NCBI GenBank assembly: GCA_963978895.1
Contig: OZ022242.1
Location: 18,296,977-18,360,976, forward strand
DNA length: 64,000 nt
DNA from: Erpobdella octoculata
Taxonomy: Eukaryota > Annelida > Clitellata > Hirudinida > Erpobdellidae
Direction of reading: 5' to 3'
Positions 24,120-34,190 of the stretch are shown piece after piece. The notes below the pieces were generated by a model. The model did not search any database and had not been told where the DNA came from. It was given only the letters and a program-made list of their open reading frames with translations. Position numbers and translations under genes: made by a program. Positions within the stretch are counted from its first letter, which is position 1. Every line of letters begins with the position of its first letter.

Positions 24120-24260
24120 TCATGTAAAATCGATGATTTTACGATCAGTTTCCCATTGATAGAGATTAATAGGATTTATTAAGCTTCATAAAGGAATTAT
24201 TCCAATACACAGAAAAACCATTCTATTGAGCCTGGTATACGATTTGGTGATATCGTAACA
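24117..24260 (+). repeat. 3' LTR of the SAP element
   Basis: The copy of the 5' LTR begins directly after AAGAAGGGG. It differs from the 5' copy by about eight substitutions and no indels, roughly 94% identity by eye, implying an old but not ancient insertion. Confidence 0.75.
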
Positions 24261-24270
24261 ATATATATAT

Positions 24271-24450
24271 GATTCTAGGACTGTTCATCAAAGGACGATT
24301 CATCAAGGGACTGTTCATCAAGGACTATTCATCAAGGGACTATTCATCAAAGGACTATTCACCAAAGGACTATTCATCAAGAGGACGGTTCATCGTAAGG
24401 ACTGTTCATCTAATGTCTATTCATCCAGCGGACTATTCATCAAAAAAGTT
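24271..24450 (+). repeat. 14-16-bp minisatellite (GGACTRTTCATCAA)
   Basis: About eleven units of GGACTATTCATCAAA with variable length follow the LTR element immediately. The units keep an open frame (KDYSS type peptides), which is a repeat artefact. Confidence 0.85.
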
Positions 24451-24570
24451 AATAAAATTGCTTAAGATGTTATTTTCAACCAAAATATGTTACCAAAATG
24501 TAGGGTAATCTATATCAAGTTTACAGTGCTACTCTGCTTGCATCCAAATACTTTATTCTTTATAATAGAA

Positions 24571-24640
24571 CTAGCGAGGTACCTTGCGCTGCCCTGGTTT
24601 TAGAAGTTTTTCGGTCGAATATCTTAAAATCTAAATGTTA
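24571..24640 (-). mobile_element. CTAG-ended relic (minus strand)
   Basis: On the minus strand AAAACCAGGGCAGCGCAAGG is followed by TACCTCGCTAG and then T. This matches the layout of the terminus at 2753-2780, with a weakened hairpin. Confidence 0.35.
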
Positions 24641-25367
24641 TGTACGAATTTGAATTTATATTCAAAATAACATACAAATTGACAAATTGAAAATAAAAAT
24701 AACATTAATTGATTTATTTTAAAAGTAAATTTAAAATATAGTAAAATAAAACCATAATAATAAATATTTTATAAGATTGCTCGATTGTGTGAATGATGCA
24801 AATAAATCCTGTTAAATTAAATTGAAATCCAAAAAATAGGAAACTAAAACTGCTAAAGCTTTTGATTAAGATAGAAAAAGAGATAAGAAAAAAGCAAAAG
24901 GAGAGCGGAAAAAAAACAAATATAGTAAAAAATTGAAAAAGTAAAAAAGATAAAAAAATATAAAAAAAGGCTTAAATTAAAAAAAACAAAAATAATGAAA
25001 AATCAAATTAATACAAATTATTAAAAAAAAACTATAGAAATAAGGCTGATTTGAAAAAAATATAAAACTTGAAAAAAACAAAAAAAACAAAGAAGCACTA
25101 GCACTTGTTGACGTTCCATCAGATCCTGAAGCTTGCATTTTCAAAAGAAATAGTTTGAAGTCCGTCTTAGGATGAAAGTTATTTTTAATTTTTTTACATT
25201 TCTGTGTTTTCTAGAGGCAGTTTGGGAAATTGCTTTTGTTTAAAATAATAGAAATTTAAAACATTCGTTTTTTGTTTAAAATTATGGAAACTTAAAGAAT
25301 CTGTAAATTCTTGATATATTTGCATCCCTGGTCAATTGCATTTTTTATCTTTGATTTAAAACGTGAA
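24641..25367. other. AT-rich DNA, nothing recognised
   Basis: Very A-rich sequence up to the hAT transposon. No credible frame. Confidence 0.4.
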
Positions 25368-25384
25368 ATTCCAAGCAGTGTTAT

Positions 25385-25640
25385 TTCCATTCACTAAATA
25401 ATTTCCATTCCAATTCTAATTCCATTATTTTTTTTCAAATAATTTCCATTCCAATTCTAATTCCATTATTTTTTTACAAATAATTTCCATTCCAATTCTA
25501 ATTCCATTATTTTTTTCAAAATAATTTCCATTCCAATTCTAATTCCATTATTTTTTTTTCAAATAATTCCTATTTCAATTCTAATTCCATTTTAATTTCA
25601 ATAATTTCCATTCAATTCTAATTACCATTGCTAAAATGAT
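25385..25640. repeat. Left subterminal repeats of the hAT
   Basis: Five or six units of about 45 bp with TTCCATTCCAATTCTAATTC and an A/T spacer. hAT transposases are known to bind short motifs clustered near the ends, so these are candidate transposase sites. Confidence 0.75.
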
Positions 25641-25845
25641 TTCTATTTCTATTCTATTTCCATTATCATTTCAAAAATTATTTTCTAATTCCATTATTAA
25701 AAATAACAGTCACTATATTCGTTCCTTTAAAAAACCCTTTAAAGATAATAATACATAGTAACAACAACAAGCTATCAAACATTTATTGTTATAAATAAAC
25801 CAAACATCCAAAAATAACCAGAGCAAAATGCAAATAATTAATCGG

Positions 25846-27464
25846 TCAAAATGAATTAAGTTTCAGAAAGGCTCTCATCTCTAAGGACTGTTGCATTCTG
25901 TTGCTTCGCCCTGCAGTCAAGATGCCACAAAGAGAGAATATCCGCTCCACGTAGGCTTGAGAAGCTGGAGCTGACAATAAATCTTGGGCTAGCTCATACA
26001 GTTTGCTGTAACGTGATGTTTTTTGCTTCCAAAAATCCAGTGCATCATTACGCTCATCTTCTACAATATCAGCTATGTAGTTGTTCAGCTGATAATGCAC
26101 TGCATCTTTTTCACTTATACTGCTAATGCCAGCACAAGTTCTAAGTCGATTAGACTGAATTTTATTGTTTAAAAATTTAAACTTTTTTAATGATGTTGGA
26201 GTTAACACCATAGGGGATGCAGATGCAGAATCCGACACATAAACTTCCTGCACTGAACTTTCCTCGTTTTCACAAACGGTGATTATGTAAGCTTTAGCAG
26301 CACGCAGCAGCTCTACATATTCCGGGGACATAATTGCTTGTGCCATCGTCGGATCAAGCAGACATGCGGCCGCTGGAATCGGATTAAAGTTTTCCGTATT
26401 CGGGTCTAGAAGTGTGGCGAACCGGTAACGGAGATCATCCAGCATTTTTGATGTTAGTGCTTTTGCAGATGTGTGCTGCTGCAGATGACACTCCAGGTTT
26501 AAAATGCAAGGAATTAAACTCGAGAGAGACTGTGCGTCACTCTGTAGAATATCTGTTTGAACAGCAAAGGGTTCGAGTAGTGTTGACACTTCTTGCAGCT
26601 TCACCCAGTCACTAGCCAGAAGCGAGTCTATTGACATTTCACATAAAACGTTGTTGACGTCATGCTTGATCGTAAGAAGGCGTGTTAACATTTGGTATGT
26701 GCTGTTCCATCTTGTAGTGCAGTCGCTTATGACAGATTTCCCACATTTTTTATGAAGTTTTTCTAGAGCAACACTTGATTTTTTTATTTTTGAGACAAGA
26801 TGGCGAGTTTTGGTTAAAACATTGTTATAGTGGGCGTTTGCAAGCTTGATGATCAGCTGGAGCGTGTGTGCCATGCATGGCATTCGCCGAAATGGAATTT
26901 GAACAGGAAGATGAAACTGTCTTTCAATCTCTTCTTCTTCTAGTGTCTCCATGTTTTCTTCTTCTTCTGGTGTTTCTAAGTTCTGATCGCTATAACCTGA
27001 ATGATTTCCACAATAATTTTTCATATCTCTATTTGTACCTTCATCTTTTGCAACTTCCTCTGTCTCATCAATGTCATTGTCGTCTTGTTCTTCGTTCAAC
27101 ATGGCATTTTTCTCCTGCATCAGTCTAATGGCTTTAACCATGTTCGCATCATTGTCAGTTATGATCATAAGCACTTGCTGTTTAGTTATGCCCCACTGTT
27201 CAAGGCTTTGTGACAGACATTCAGCCAACATCTCTCCAGTGTGCGGGTGTTTGATATTGATCAAGTTGAGAAATGAATGTCTGGACTTGTTGGCAGCTAC
27301 ATCGTAGAAGCAAGCTGAAATCCCTAAATAGGAAGATGACAGTGATTTCTTCGACCATCCATCCAGACAAATAGTAATCCTACGGGCCTTGCAAAGGTCA
27401 TCTTTTAATGTGGCAGAGCTGAGGGCAAACTGGTTTTTAATCAAACTTTTCATCTTCGCTGAGC
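25846..27464 (-). CDS. hAT transposase, exon 2 (catalytic and hATC domains)
   Basis: This exon of the cut-and-paste transposase is open for over 535 codons. Counting from the Met at 27453, the motifs in order are LDGWSKKS (residue 30, first catalytic Asp), ITDNDANM (near 98, second Asp), PCMAHTLQLI (near 192) and CTTRWNSTY (near 245). The C-terminal dimerisation region begins near 480: LYELAQDLLSAPASQAYVER, then IFSLCGILTAGRSN. This matches the ZBED/hAT family in order and length. The Met is not the true start. The acceptor TTTCTTTAG lies just before 27464, and joining it to the exon at 28149 preserves the frame. The stop is at 25846-25848. No frameshift was seen, so the protein may still be functional. 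Confidence 0.9.
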
Positions 27465-28148
27465 CTAAAGAAATAATTTAAAATATTATTATTTAACACT
27501 GAAAGAATAACAACAGGCAATCAATAACATTGGCCAACAAAAAATATTTTGTGTCTGATGCCTGGAATATTTTCTAGCTAAATTTTAAAATGACTTTGGT
27601 TTTTCTCTTGTTTTTTCACTATCCTCATCTTAAACTTTTACAAATGCGAACACACACACAACATGGTAGTGATGGTAGTATAATTCTGCTTTGCGACCAT
27701 ACACACGCAACATGGCAGTATATGTTTGCATGCGAGCACATGCACACATCTCGATCGAAGTCTACAGGCAAGCAATATCCGTAATAAAAATTAACAGCGT
27801 TCTCATATGAGTTTGATAATTATAAAGTGATAAAAAGAATATTTATATTTTAAATAATATGAATTGAATAGATTAAGACAACTTTATGCAATGCAAGTAA
27901 TGTATGATATATAAGAATTGGCGTTAAATAAATTTGATTTGATTTGAATTTATCACAAAGAAAAAAATTAATAGTTTAAATGTCAAAAACCCTGCCTGTA
28001 TACGTGTGTGCATGCAAAATTTCAGCTCAATCTCAGAATGGGAAGTGGGTGAAAAATTGAATACAAGATGTAGAAGTTAAACACTTGAATACCAAGTTAA
28101 ATAAAAGTGTGTAAAATATTTATTCAAGTGAGAACTTAAAAAACAAAC
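27465..28148 (-). other. Intron of the hAT transposase gene
   Basis: The predicted donor is CCTG|GTTTGT (GT at 28148-28147) and the acceptor TTTCTTTAG (AG at 27466-27465). The donor is weak, but the phase agrees and the join places the MPG motif before the lysine-rich segment, where BED-hAT proteins have a similar sequence. The intron is AT-rich and includes ATGCAAAATTTCAGCTCAAT near 28012, a tail-like block of another repeat. Confidence 0.65.
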
Positions 28149-28614
28149 CAGGCATCTGGAACTTTGGGTCCATCAAAGTAAACATTTTTCGGAATGATGG
28201 TTGGTCCAGCAGTGTCATCGGACAATTTGTACTGATAATCATTTTCATAACGGTTTGAACTCGCACACGATGCTCTGCAGATTCCTCAGGCCATGATATC
28301 ATACGACGCTGTAAACATTCCCCAATAGTTTGCATCTTTACTGCACCGTAACTGTCTCGTTTTACAGCTTGACTTTTCACAACATTTCTTTCTTTTTCTT
28401 TGCTCATGCAGTTAGCATATGCTTGTTTGTGAAAACGCTTCAAATGGGCGGCGAAGTTGCTAGTGTTCTTGCCAGTAATTTGTGTTCCGCAGGCCACTTT
28501 TGTAGTTTCATCCGTCACCTGACAAGTTGATTTGTCTGAATCTTCGTCATACGAAAAGAATTCCCAGAATACGCTATCTCTTTTTCTACCACTTAAAGAT
28601 TTTGATAAACTCAT
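28149..28614 (-). CDS. hAT transposase, exon 1 (BED zinc finger)
   Basis: The likely start is ATG at 28614 (MSLSKSLSGRK). The frame is open a further 17 codons upstream to another Met at 28665. A BED-type DNA-binding finger spans roughly residues 9-66: VFWEFFSYDED precedes Cys in STCQV and ACGTQ, then HLKRFHKQAY supplies the two His. The finger would recognise the element ends. The following helix-rich stretch (QTVMKMIISTNCPMTLLDQP) is the usual link to the catalytic domain. Reading on past 28148 adds only nine codons before a stop, which supports splicing there. Confidence 0.82.
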
Positions 28615-28789
28615 TGTAATTTTAAAGTCACAAAAATGAATATGAGCACACAACACACGACACAATATTTAGACCAACTAAGAAAACAAATGACCAACAG
28701 TTCATTGAAAAGGGGACTTTTATTTATATATCATGGGAACGGGGCAATTTCGTATATCTATGGTAGATCCTTTATTTTACTTTCATTTT

Positions 28790-29068
28790 AAATTTAAAAA
28801 TAATTCCTACTTCTCATTCTAATTCCATTTTATTTTAAAAAATAATTCCTACTTCCCATTCTAATTCCATTTTTATTAAAGAAATAATTTCTAATTCTCA
28901 TTCTAATTCCATTTTAGATTGAAAAATAATTTCTACTTCTAATTCTAATTCCATTTTTATCACGTGATTTCCATTCCTATTTCTAATTCCATTCCAAATT
29001 TAATTCCTATTTCTAATTTCCATTCTCAAGAAAAAAAAATTCCTATTTCAATTCCTAATTCAATTACC
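28790..29068. repeat. Right subterminal repeats of the hAT
   Basis: About six units with ATTCTAATTCCATTTT and AAATAATTCCTACTT. They read in the same direction on the plus strand as the left array, so the two subterminal arrays are direct rather than inverted copies. Confidence 0.75.
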
Positions 29069-29297
29069 ATTAATGGAAATAACACTGATTCCAAGGCAAT
29101 GGTCTTTGTTTACTAAAATAAGACTTGTTGTCAATAACCTTGTTCATTGTATAAAGAGATGTACGGGTCAACTGTCTATTCATGTTTCAGAAAAAGCAAC
29201 TCTGGGTTATTTATATAGCATTCAAATTTGAACTTTGGGCAATTTTTCCTAAAACGCTATAAACTTTTTCTAGGGTACATACATATATACATACATA

Positions 29298-30250
29298 CAG
29301 TGTTGGAAAAAGTACTGTGTTTCAGTACTTAAGTAAAAGTACAAGTAACGCCTCAAAAAGTTACTTAAGTAAAAGTAAAAGTATTTTCTAAAAAATGTAC
29401 TTAAGTAAAAGTAAAAAGTAACAGCACTTTAAAGTTACTTTTAAAGTAAAAAGTAAAAGTACTGAAGCCGCTTTTTGTAATGGTCATTCGTCAATCATCT
29501 AACTCTATTTTATCATAATTCCATCGTCTTTCAAACGCTACTGCATTGATAAAACTGATAAACTAATTGATAACACGCAAACTAATGAAAAAATTCTATT
29601 TTTAGGTGCCATTTTGTCAATTTTTCGTATTTCGATACATGCGCTGGATGCACTCGTATCACGTGTTTCTTCAAGTTTGACGGAGAATTGTGGAATGCTA
29701 AACACATAATTACTTTACTTTAGGTTTGCCCAGCAAGCATGTGAATCTGAACGTTTTAGCTTCCATCAATTGAAATCTGAACATTTTAACTAAATATGGC
29801 CATGGGCGTTCTTTATTAAGTTCATTGTTGTTACGCGCCTATCATCGCCACCACTGCTCACGTTCGCTCCTTTGGAAGATTCCATAGTAGGTAATCTCGA
29901 ACAATCTATTGTACACCAAAACATGTATGACCGCGAAAATCTTAGCTCCACCCACAAGCTTCAATACTACTAACATAAAAGTAAAATGGGGTTCAAAAAT
30001 GCATACGTTAATAATCATAGATAATTAATACAACATCGATTTAGACTTTATGTCATTTTATTAATTTTTTACAGTACTTTGTAACGGTTTGTCCTGGAAA
30101 AGTAACGAAGTAAAAGTAAGTCCGAAAATATTACTTCGTTACAAGTAAAAAGTACTGAAAATAATCTGTACTCCGTTACAGGCAAAAAGTACGTCTGATG
30201 TACTTAAGTAAAGTAACGCGTTACTTTTACTTCGTTACCGAACAACACTG
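29298..30250. mobile_element. hAT-type non-autonomous element in (CATA)n
   Basis: The ends CAGTGTTGGAAAAAGTA and CGTTACCGAACAACACTG share inverted CAGTGTTG. CATACATA flanks both sides, which is consistent with an 8-bp duplication but lies in simple repeat. Both subterminal regions are filled with AAGTAAAAGTA/GTTACTT words (29325-29465 and 30090-30240). The central part is non-coding. The terminal style is well known from animal hAT MITEs. Confidence 0.75.
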
Positions 30251-30724
30251 CATACATACATACATACATACATACATACATACATACATACATACATACA
30301 TACATACATACATACATACATACATACATACATACATACATACATACATACATACATACATACATACATACATACATACATACATACATACATACATACA
30401 TACATACATACATACATACATACATACATACATACATACATACATACATACATACATACATACATACATACATACATACATACATACATACATACATACA
30501 TACATACATACATACATACATACATACATACATACATACATACATACATACATACATACATACATACATACATACATACATACATACATACATACATACA
30601 TACATACATACATACATACATACATACATACATACATACATACATACATACATACATACATACATACATACATACATACATACATACATACATACATACA
30701 TACATACATACATACATACATACA
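30251..30724. repeat. (CATA)n microsatellite, about 474 bp
   Basis: An uninterrupted array directly abutting the hAT-type element; a short stretch of the same repeat lies on the other side (29278-29297). The three minus-strand frames and one plus-strand frame are artefacts. Confidence 0.98.
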
Positions 30725-31190
30725 CACGTTAGATGATAATTATAAAACAATGAGAATAAAGAAAAAATCTCATTGCTTCTCGTGTTAATCCTCGTTGATG
30801 AATGAGATAGAGGTGCGAAGTTGGAGACATTTTTGCAGTTGTTCTATTTTATGGACATTTTTGTTAACGAAGTAAAAAAATTGTTTTTTTTTTTAAATTT
30901 TCAACTTTTCTAGTTTAATCTTGTTTTTAACTTTTGCTTTTTAACATATTTTTCTTCTTTTTTTATCTCTGGTGTTTTGTTCTAAATTTTTTTACTTTCT
31001 CGTTTTTACGTTTTTTTATTCATCGGCAGTTACTTTCATATTTGAAAATAATGAGAGAATTCTATTAAAAATTTAATTCAATGTTTATCATAAAAGAGAA
31101 ACATAAAACTGAGTAATTATGATAAAAAAATGTTTACAGCAAATTAATTTTTATTCTTTTTATTATTTTTTTTTCGGTATGCATCTTCAT
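30725..31190. other. AT-rich spacer, nothing recognised
   Basis: T-rich sequence without a credible frame. Confidence 0.45.
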
Positions 31191-31290
31191 CCGACTGCGT
31201 GGCATCAGAATTATTTCTTAGTATGTTTACTCCCCGCACAGTTTTGCTTTGTACTATTGCATTTTCCCGTCTGCACGATTGACCAAGGCG

Positions 31291-31362
31291 CACGTGTGGA
31301 ATCGAATTGGAGTATAAAATTTGCATTTAATTTTTTTTCTCCTAGGGAGCTGCCATGGCAAC
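31291..31362 (+). promoter_or_regulatory. Possible core promoter motifs upstream of a candidate exon
   Basis: CACGTG (31291-31296), TATAAAA (31313-31319) and GCTGCCATGGCAAC (31349-31362) occur close together. The last is one mismatch from an RFX-type X-box half-site pair. An alternative reading is that TTTTTTTTCTCCTAG ending at 31345 is a splice acceptor and an exon begins there. These motifs are short and could be chance. Confidence 0.2.
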
Positions 31363-31595
31363 GGTTGTCAATGGCAGTGGACATCTGTGATGCAGACGCC
31401 TAGAAAGTAACCGAAGATCTTGAATTGCATCGATTTTTTTAAATTCTGGAATTTCCTGGTTTTTTGTGAAGAAACTTTGTTTTGGTTGCTCACATCAAAA
31501 TACGTTTTTGGATTTTTATTAAAAACTTGTTTTGATAGTTCAGACAAAAACGGCATCATCAAGATCATCATCATTGTTACCAAATATCTACTTAA

Positions 31596-31689
31596 ATGTC
31601 GTTTTCTTATATTTTCTTTCTCATCACCTTCGTCAACATCATCATTCCACCTGCAGCCAGCTCAGACACGTGGGAGGACGTCCAGCCAG
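31596..31689 (+). CDS. Possible first coding exon of a secreted protein
   Basis: ATG at 31596 directly follows an in-frame TAA. The next 31 codons give MSFSYIFFLITFVNIIIPPA then ASSDTWEDVQP. A short N-region, a hydrophobic core of about 14 residues and a small-residue cleavage site near AAS|S have the layout of a signal peptide. The frame ends in CCAG|GTGAGT (GT at 31690-31691), an excellent splice donor. The segment is not part of any repeat in the window. The downstream exon is not found: a 1.6-kb transposon begins 114 bp further on, inside the presumed intron. The start context is weak (T at -3), and no family is recognised. Confidence 0.35.
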
Positions 31690-31803
31690 GTGAGTTCTTG
31701 ATTATTATTTACCTGTATGTGTTTTGTATCAACTTGATTTTTATTTCTTATAGTTTCACCAAAGAAAATAATTGAAAATTTATTAAAGTAAATAACACAA
31801 ATT

Positions 31804-33407
31804 CAGCCCCGCAACTACGGGGGGGCGAGGGGGGGCAAAGCCCCCCTATAAGATATTTCGCCCCCCCTGGAAAATTTGAAGATATGTAGTTTTTTTGAAA
31901 TTTATAAGCCTGTTAACCGTTACACAAGTAAATAGATGGATAAAACAGCGTATTTCGCCCCCCCTAATTCTATGATATGTACTTACTTTTTCGAACTTTA
32001 TAAACCTGTTAACCGTTATACAAGCTCATAACTGGATAAGGCAGCGGATTTCGCCCCCCTCCTGAAAAATTCTAAGACATGTAATGTTTTGAACTTTATA
32101 AGCCTTAAACCGTTATAAAAGTTCATAACTGGATAAGGCAGCGGATTTCGCCCCCCCCCAAATTCAAGATATGTACCTATTTTTTTGAACCTGTATACAA
32201 GTTCATAGCTCGATAATAAGGCAGCGGATTTTGCCCCCCCCCCTGAAAAATTCTAAGATATGTACTTTTTTGAACTTTATAAACCTGTTATGTAGCTGGA
32301 TAAAACAGCGTATTTTGCCCCCCCATTCTAAGATATGTACCTACTTTTTCGAACTTTATAAACCTGTAAACTGTTCTAAAAGTTCATAACTGGATAAAGC
32401 AGCAGATTTCGCCCCCCCCAAATTCTAAGATACGTACCTATTTTTTCGAACCTGTATACAAGTTCATAGCTCGATAATAAGGCAGCGAATTTCGCCTCCC
32501 CCCATGAAAAATTCTAAGACGTACTTTCTTGAACTTTATAAACCTGTTATGTAGTGTTTAGCTAGATAAGGCAGCGTATTTCGCCCTCCCCCCTTACTGA
32601 AAAATTCTAAGTTATGTACCTTTTTGAACTTTATAAGCCTGTAAACCGTTATTCTGGTACATAGCTGGCTAAAGCAGCGAATTCAGGAATAGTCACAAAA
32701 TTGGGAATGTTGGGTATCTATCAACACACCTGCAGTAATGTGAATTTTGTATCCAATGCGGTTAACTTATTAACGCATCACTGCAAACATCTCAGCAAAA
32801 CCTTGGGATGCAACTTTTTCTCACGGCCCACTTATATTTGAAAAAAAATCTAAAACTTTTTAAAGCCTTTCTTTAATTTTTCCTCCAAAGTCGGAGCTGC
32901 TTTTTCAAAATATTTTCAAAGCCACTTTTTATTTTTTCTGTATAAAAACTGATAGCTGATGACCGGGAGAGGGGGCTATCCGGAAGTAGTTTATCCATAC
33001 ATGTTAAACCACTTCAGGGGGCCCACTAGTTGGCCTATCCAACCTCAAAAACCTAAAATATCAGAATAGAAGCTTGAAGTGTACCTATATAAAATTACAG
33101 ATTGTGTTTAAATTAAAAACAAAACAGAAAATTAATTCTGTAATGCAAAGATTTACGATAAATATTGATTATTTTTATTTATTGCACTTTTTGTCATTTT
33201 ATTTTTATAAACTATTCCAGCAAATCCAAAATGAAGTCATACAAATAATAAACAATATGGGTGTTGCTGATGCACCTTAGTTTTACATATAATATTTACA
33301 TTGTCTTTTCAACTCCATATATAATTTTAGTGGTTTTTTGGCCATTTTCATTTCGCCCCCTTTAGAGATGGCTCGCCCCCAGAGCATGACGTCTAGTTGC
33401 GGGGCTG
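31804..33407. mobile_element. hAT-type element with G/C runs and an internal tandem array
   Basis: CACAAATT at 31796-31803 is repeated exactly at 33408-33415. The ends are CAGCCCCGCAACTA and TAGTTGCGGGGCTG, a perfect 14-bp inverted repeat, and both are followed by runs of G or C. Inside are nine tandem units (31850-32690). The remaining 700 bp are AT-rich with no transposase. A small frame at 33074-33280 shows no recognised sequence. Confidence 0.82.
31850..32690. repeat. 85-96-bp tandem repeat, nine units, with C7-C10 runs
   Basis: Each unit has CTAAGATATGTACCT, GAACTTTATAAACCTGTTA, CATAACTGGATAAGGCAGCG and then TTTCGCC with a C-run of six to ten. Unit spacing alternates near 85 and 95 bp. 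The array lies wholly inside the hAT-type element. Confidence 0.88.
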
Positions 33408-33659
33408 CACAAATTGCATTAATGTTTATCGTTATCGTTTGATGAACAGCACATAGAGACTGATCAAAACAACTTATTGACGGGTCGAAATAACACATAT
33501 AAAATAAATAAAGATGTTTCGAAATAAGATATAAACGGGACAAAAACACAGAAAAAATTCAAAATTAATTATTTCTTGCGGAATATTTTAAGTAACATAA
33601 ATACTGAACATGTATATAAACTTCGCTGTAATTACAATTGGGGAAAAAGTTGTGTTCAA

Positions 33660-34190
33660 TTTTAAATTCTTTATATTAACTACACCGTCGGTCCGGTTGA
33701 TTATTTGCTCGTTTGAATGCTTGCAAACTTTAAAATAAAAAATTAACAAAGTGTTTGTCACACAATTGAGCTCAAATGTAAAATATAAGCTCACTCCTCA
33801 TGACAATGCATTTTATTTAAGTTTGAAAATTTTTTGGAAACATTGTTTTAATTAAAAATTAACTAATAAGGTTAAAAGACAAAAACAAACCAAATGCAAT
33901 TAAATAAATGTTTTCATATATATATTCAAAATTCGTTTTAAAAAAATTTTTTTGTAATAAATGAACAGCCGAAAAAACTAGAAATTTAATGGATTTGTTA
34001 AAAAAATTGGTTTTTTACGGTTTACTTGTTAAATCCTTTATATTAATTTCACTGCCGGTCTTGCTTGCTTGTTTGCTTGCTTGAATGTTTGCAAATCTTG
34101 AAATAGAAATTTAATTAACTTTCCGTCATCCAATCGATCAGAAATTTAGGCTTGCTTTTCATGAAAATGCATTTTATTAAAATTTCAAAA
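33660..34190. repeat. Dispersed CGTCATCC repeat, two copies
   Basis: Copies at 33665-33830 and 34010-34190 share TTCACTGCCGGTCTTGCTTG or CACCGTCGGTCC, the TGCTTGAATG(T)TTGCAAA block, CGTCATCCAATCGATC (second copy) and ATGCATTTTATT. They are tandem at about 340-bp spacing. Confidence 0.6.

Larger units (their letters stand above)
22379..24260 (+). mobile_element. Compact LTR retrotransposon (TRIM-like) encoding a SAP-domain protein
   Basis: Two direct repeats of about 138-144 bp bound the element. Both run from TGTAAAATCGATGATTTTAC (22385 and 24123) to GATATCGTAACA (ending 22522 and 24260) and differ at about eight positions. They begin TG and end CA. A primer-binding-like TTGGTGTCTTGAAGTGGGAT follows the left repeat and resembles the complement of a tRNA-Leu 3' end with a small change. 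A purine tract AAGAAGGGG (24108-24116) precedes the right repeat. There is no protease, reverse transcriptase or integrase, and the whole element is only 1.9 kb, so it must depend on another element. It lies in (TA)n; TA flanks on both sides fit a target duplication but cannot prove one. Confidence 0.8.
25376..29087 (-). mobile_element. Complete hAT transposon, 3.7 kb, possibly autonomous
   Basis: The termini are a perfect 16-bp inverted repeat: CAGTGTTATTTCCATT at 25376 and its complement ending at 29087. ATTCCAAG flanks both sides as an exact 8-bp target duplication (25368-25375 and 29088-29095), the hAT hallmark. The element encodes a two-exon transposase on the minus strand, with a BED zinc finger exon and a catalytic/dimerisation exon. 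Neither exon contains a stop. Both subterminal regions hold tandem ATTCTAATTCCATT repeats. This is the best-preserved mobile element in the window. Confidence 0.92.
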
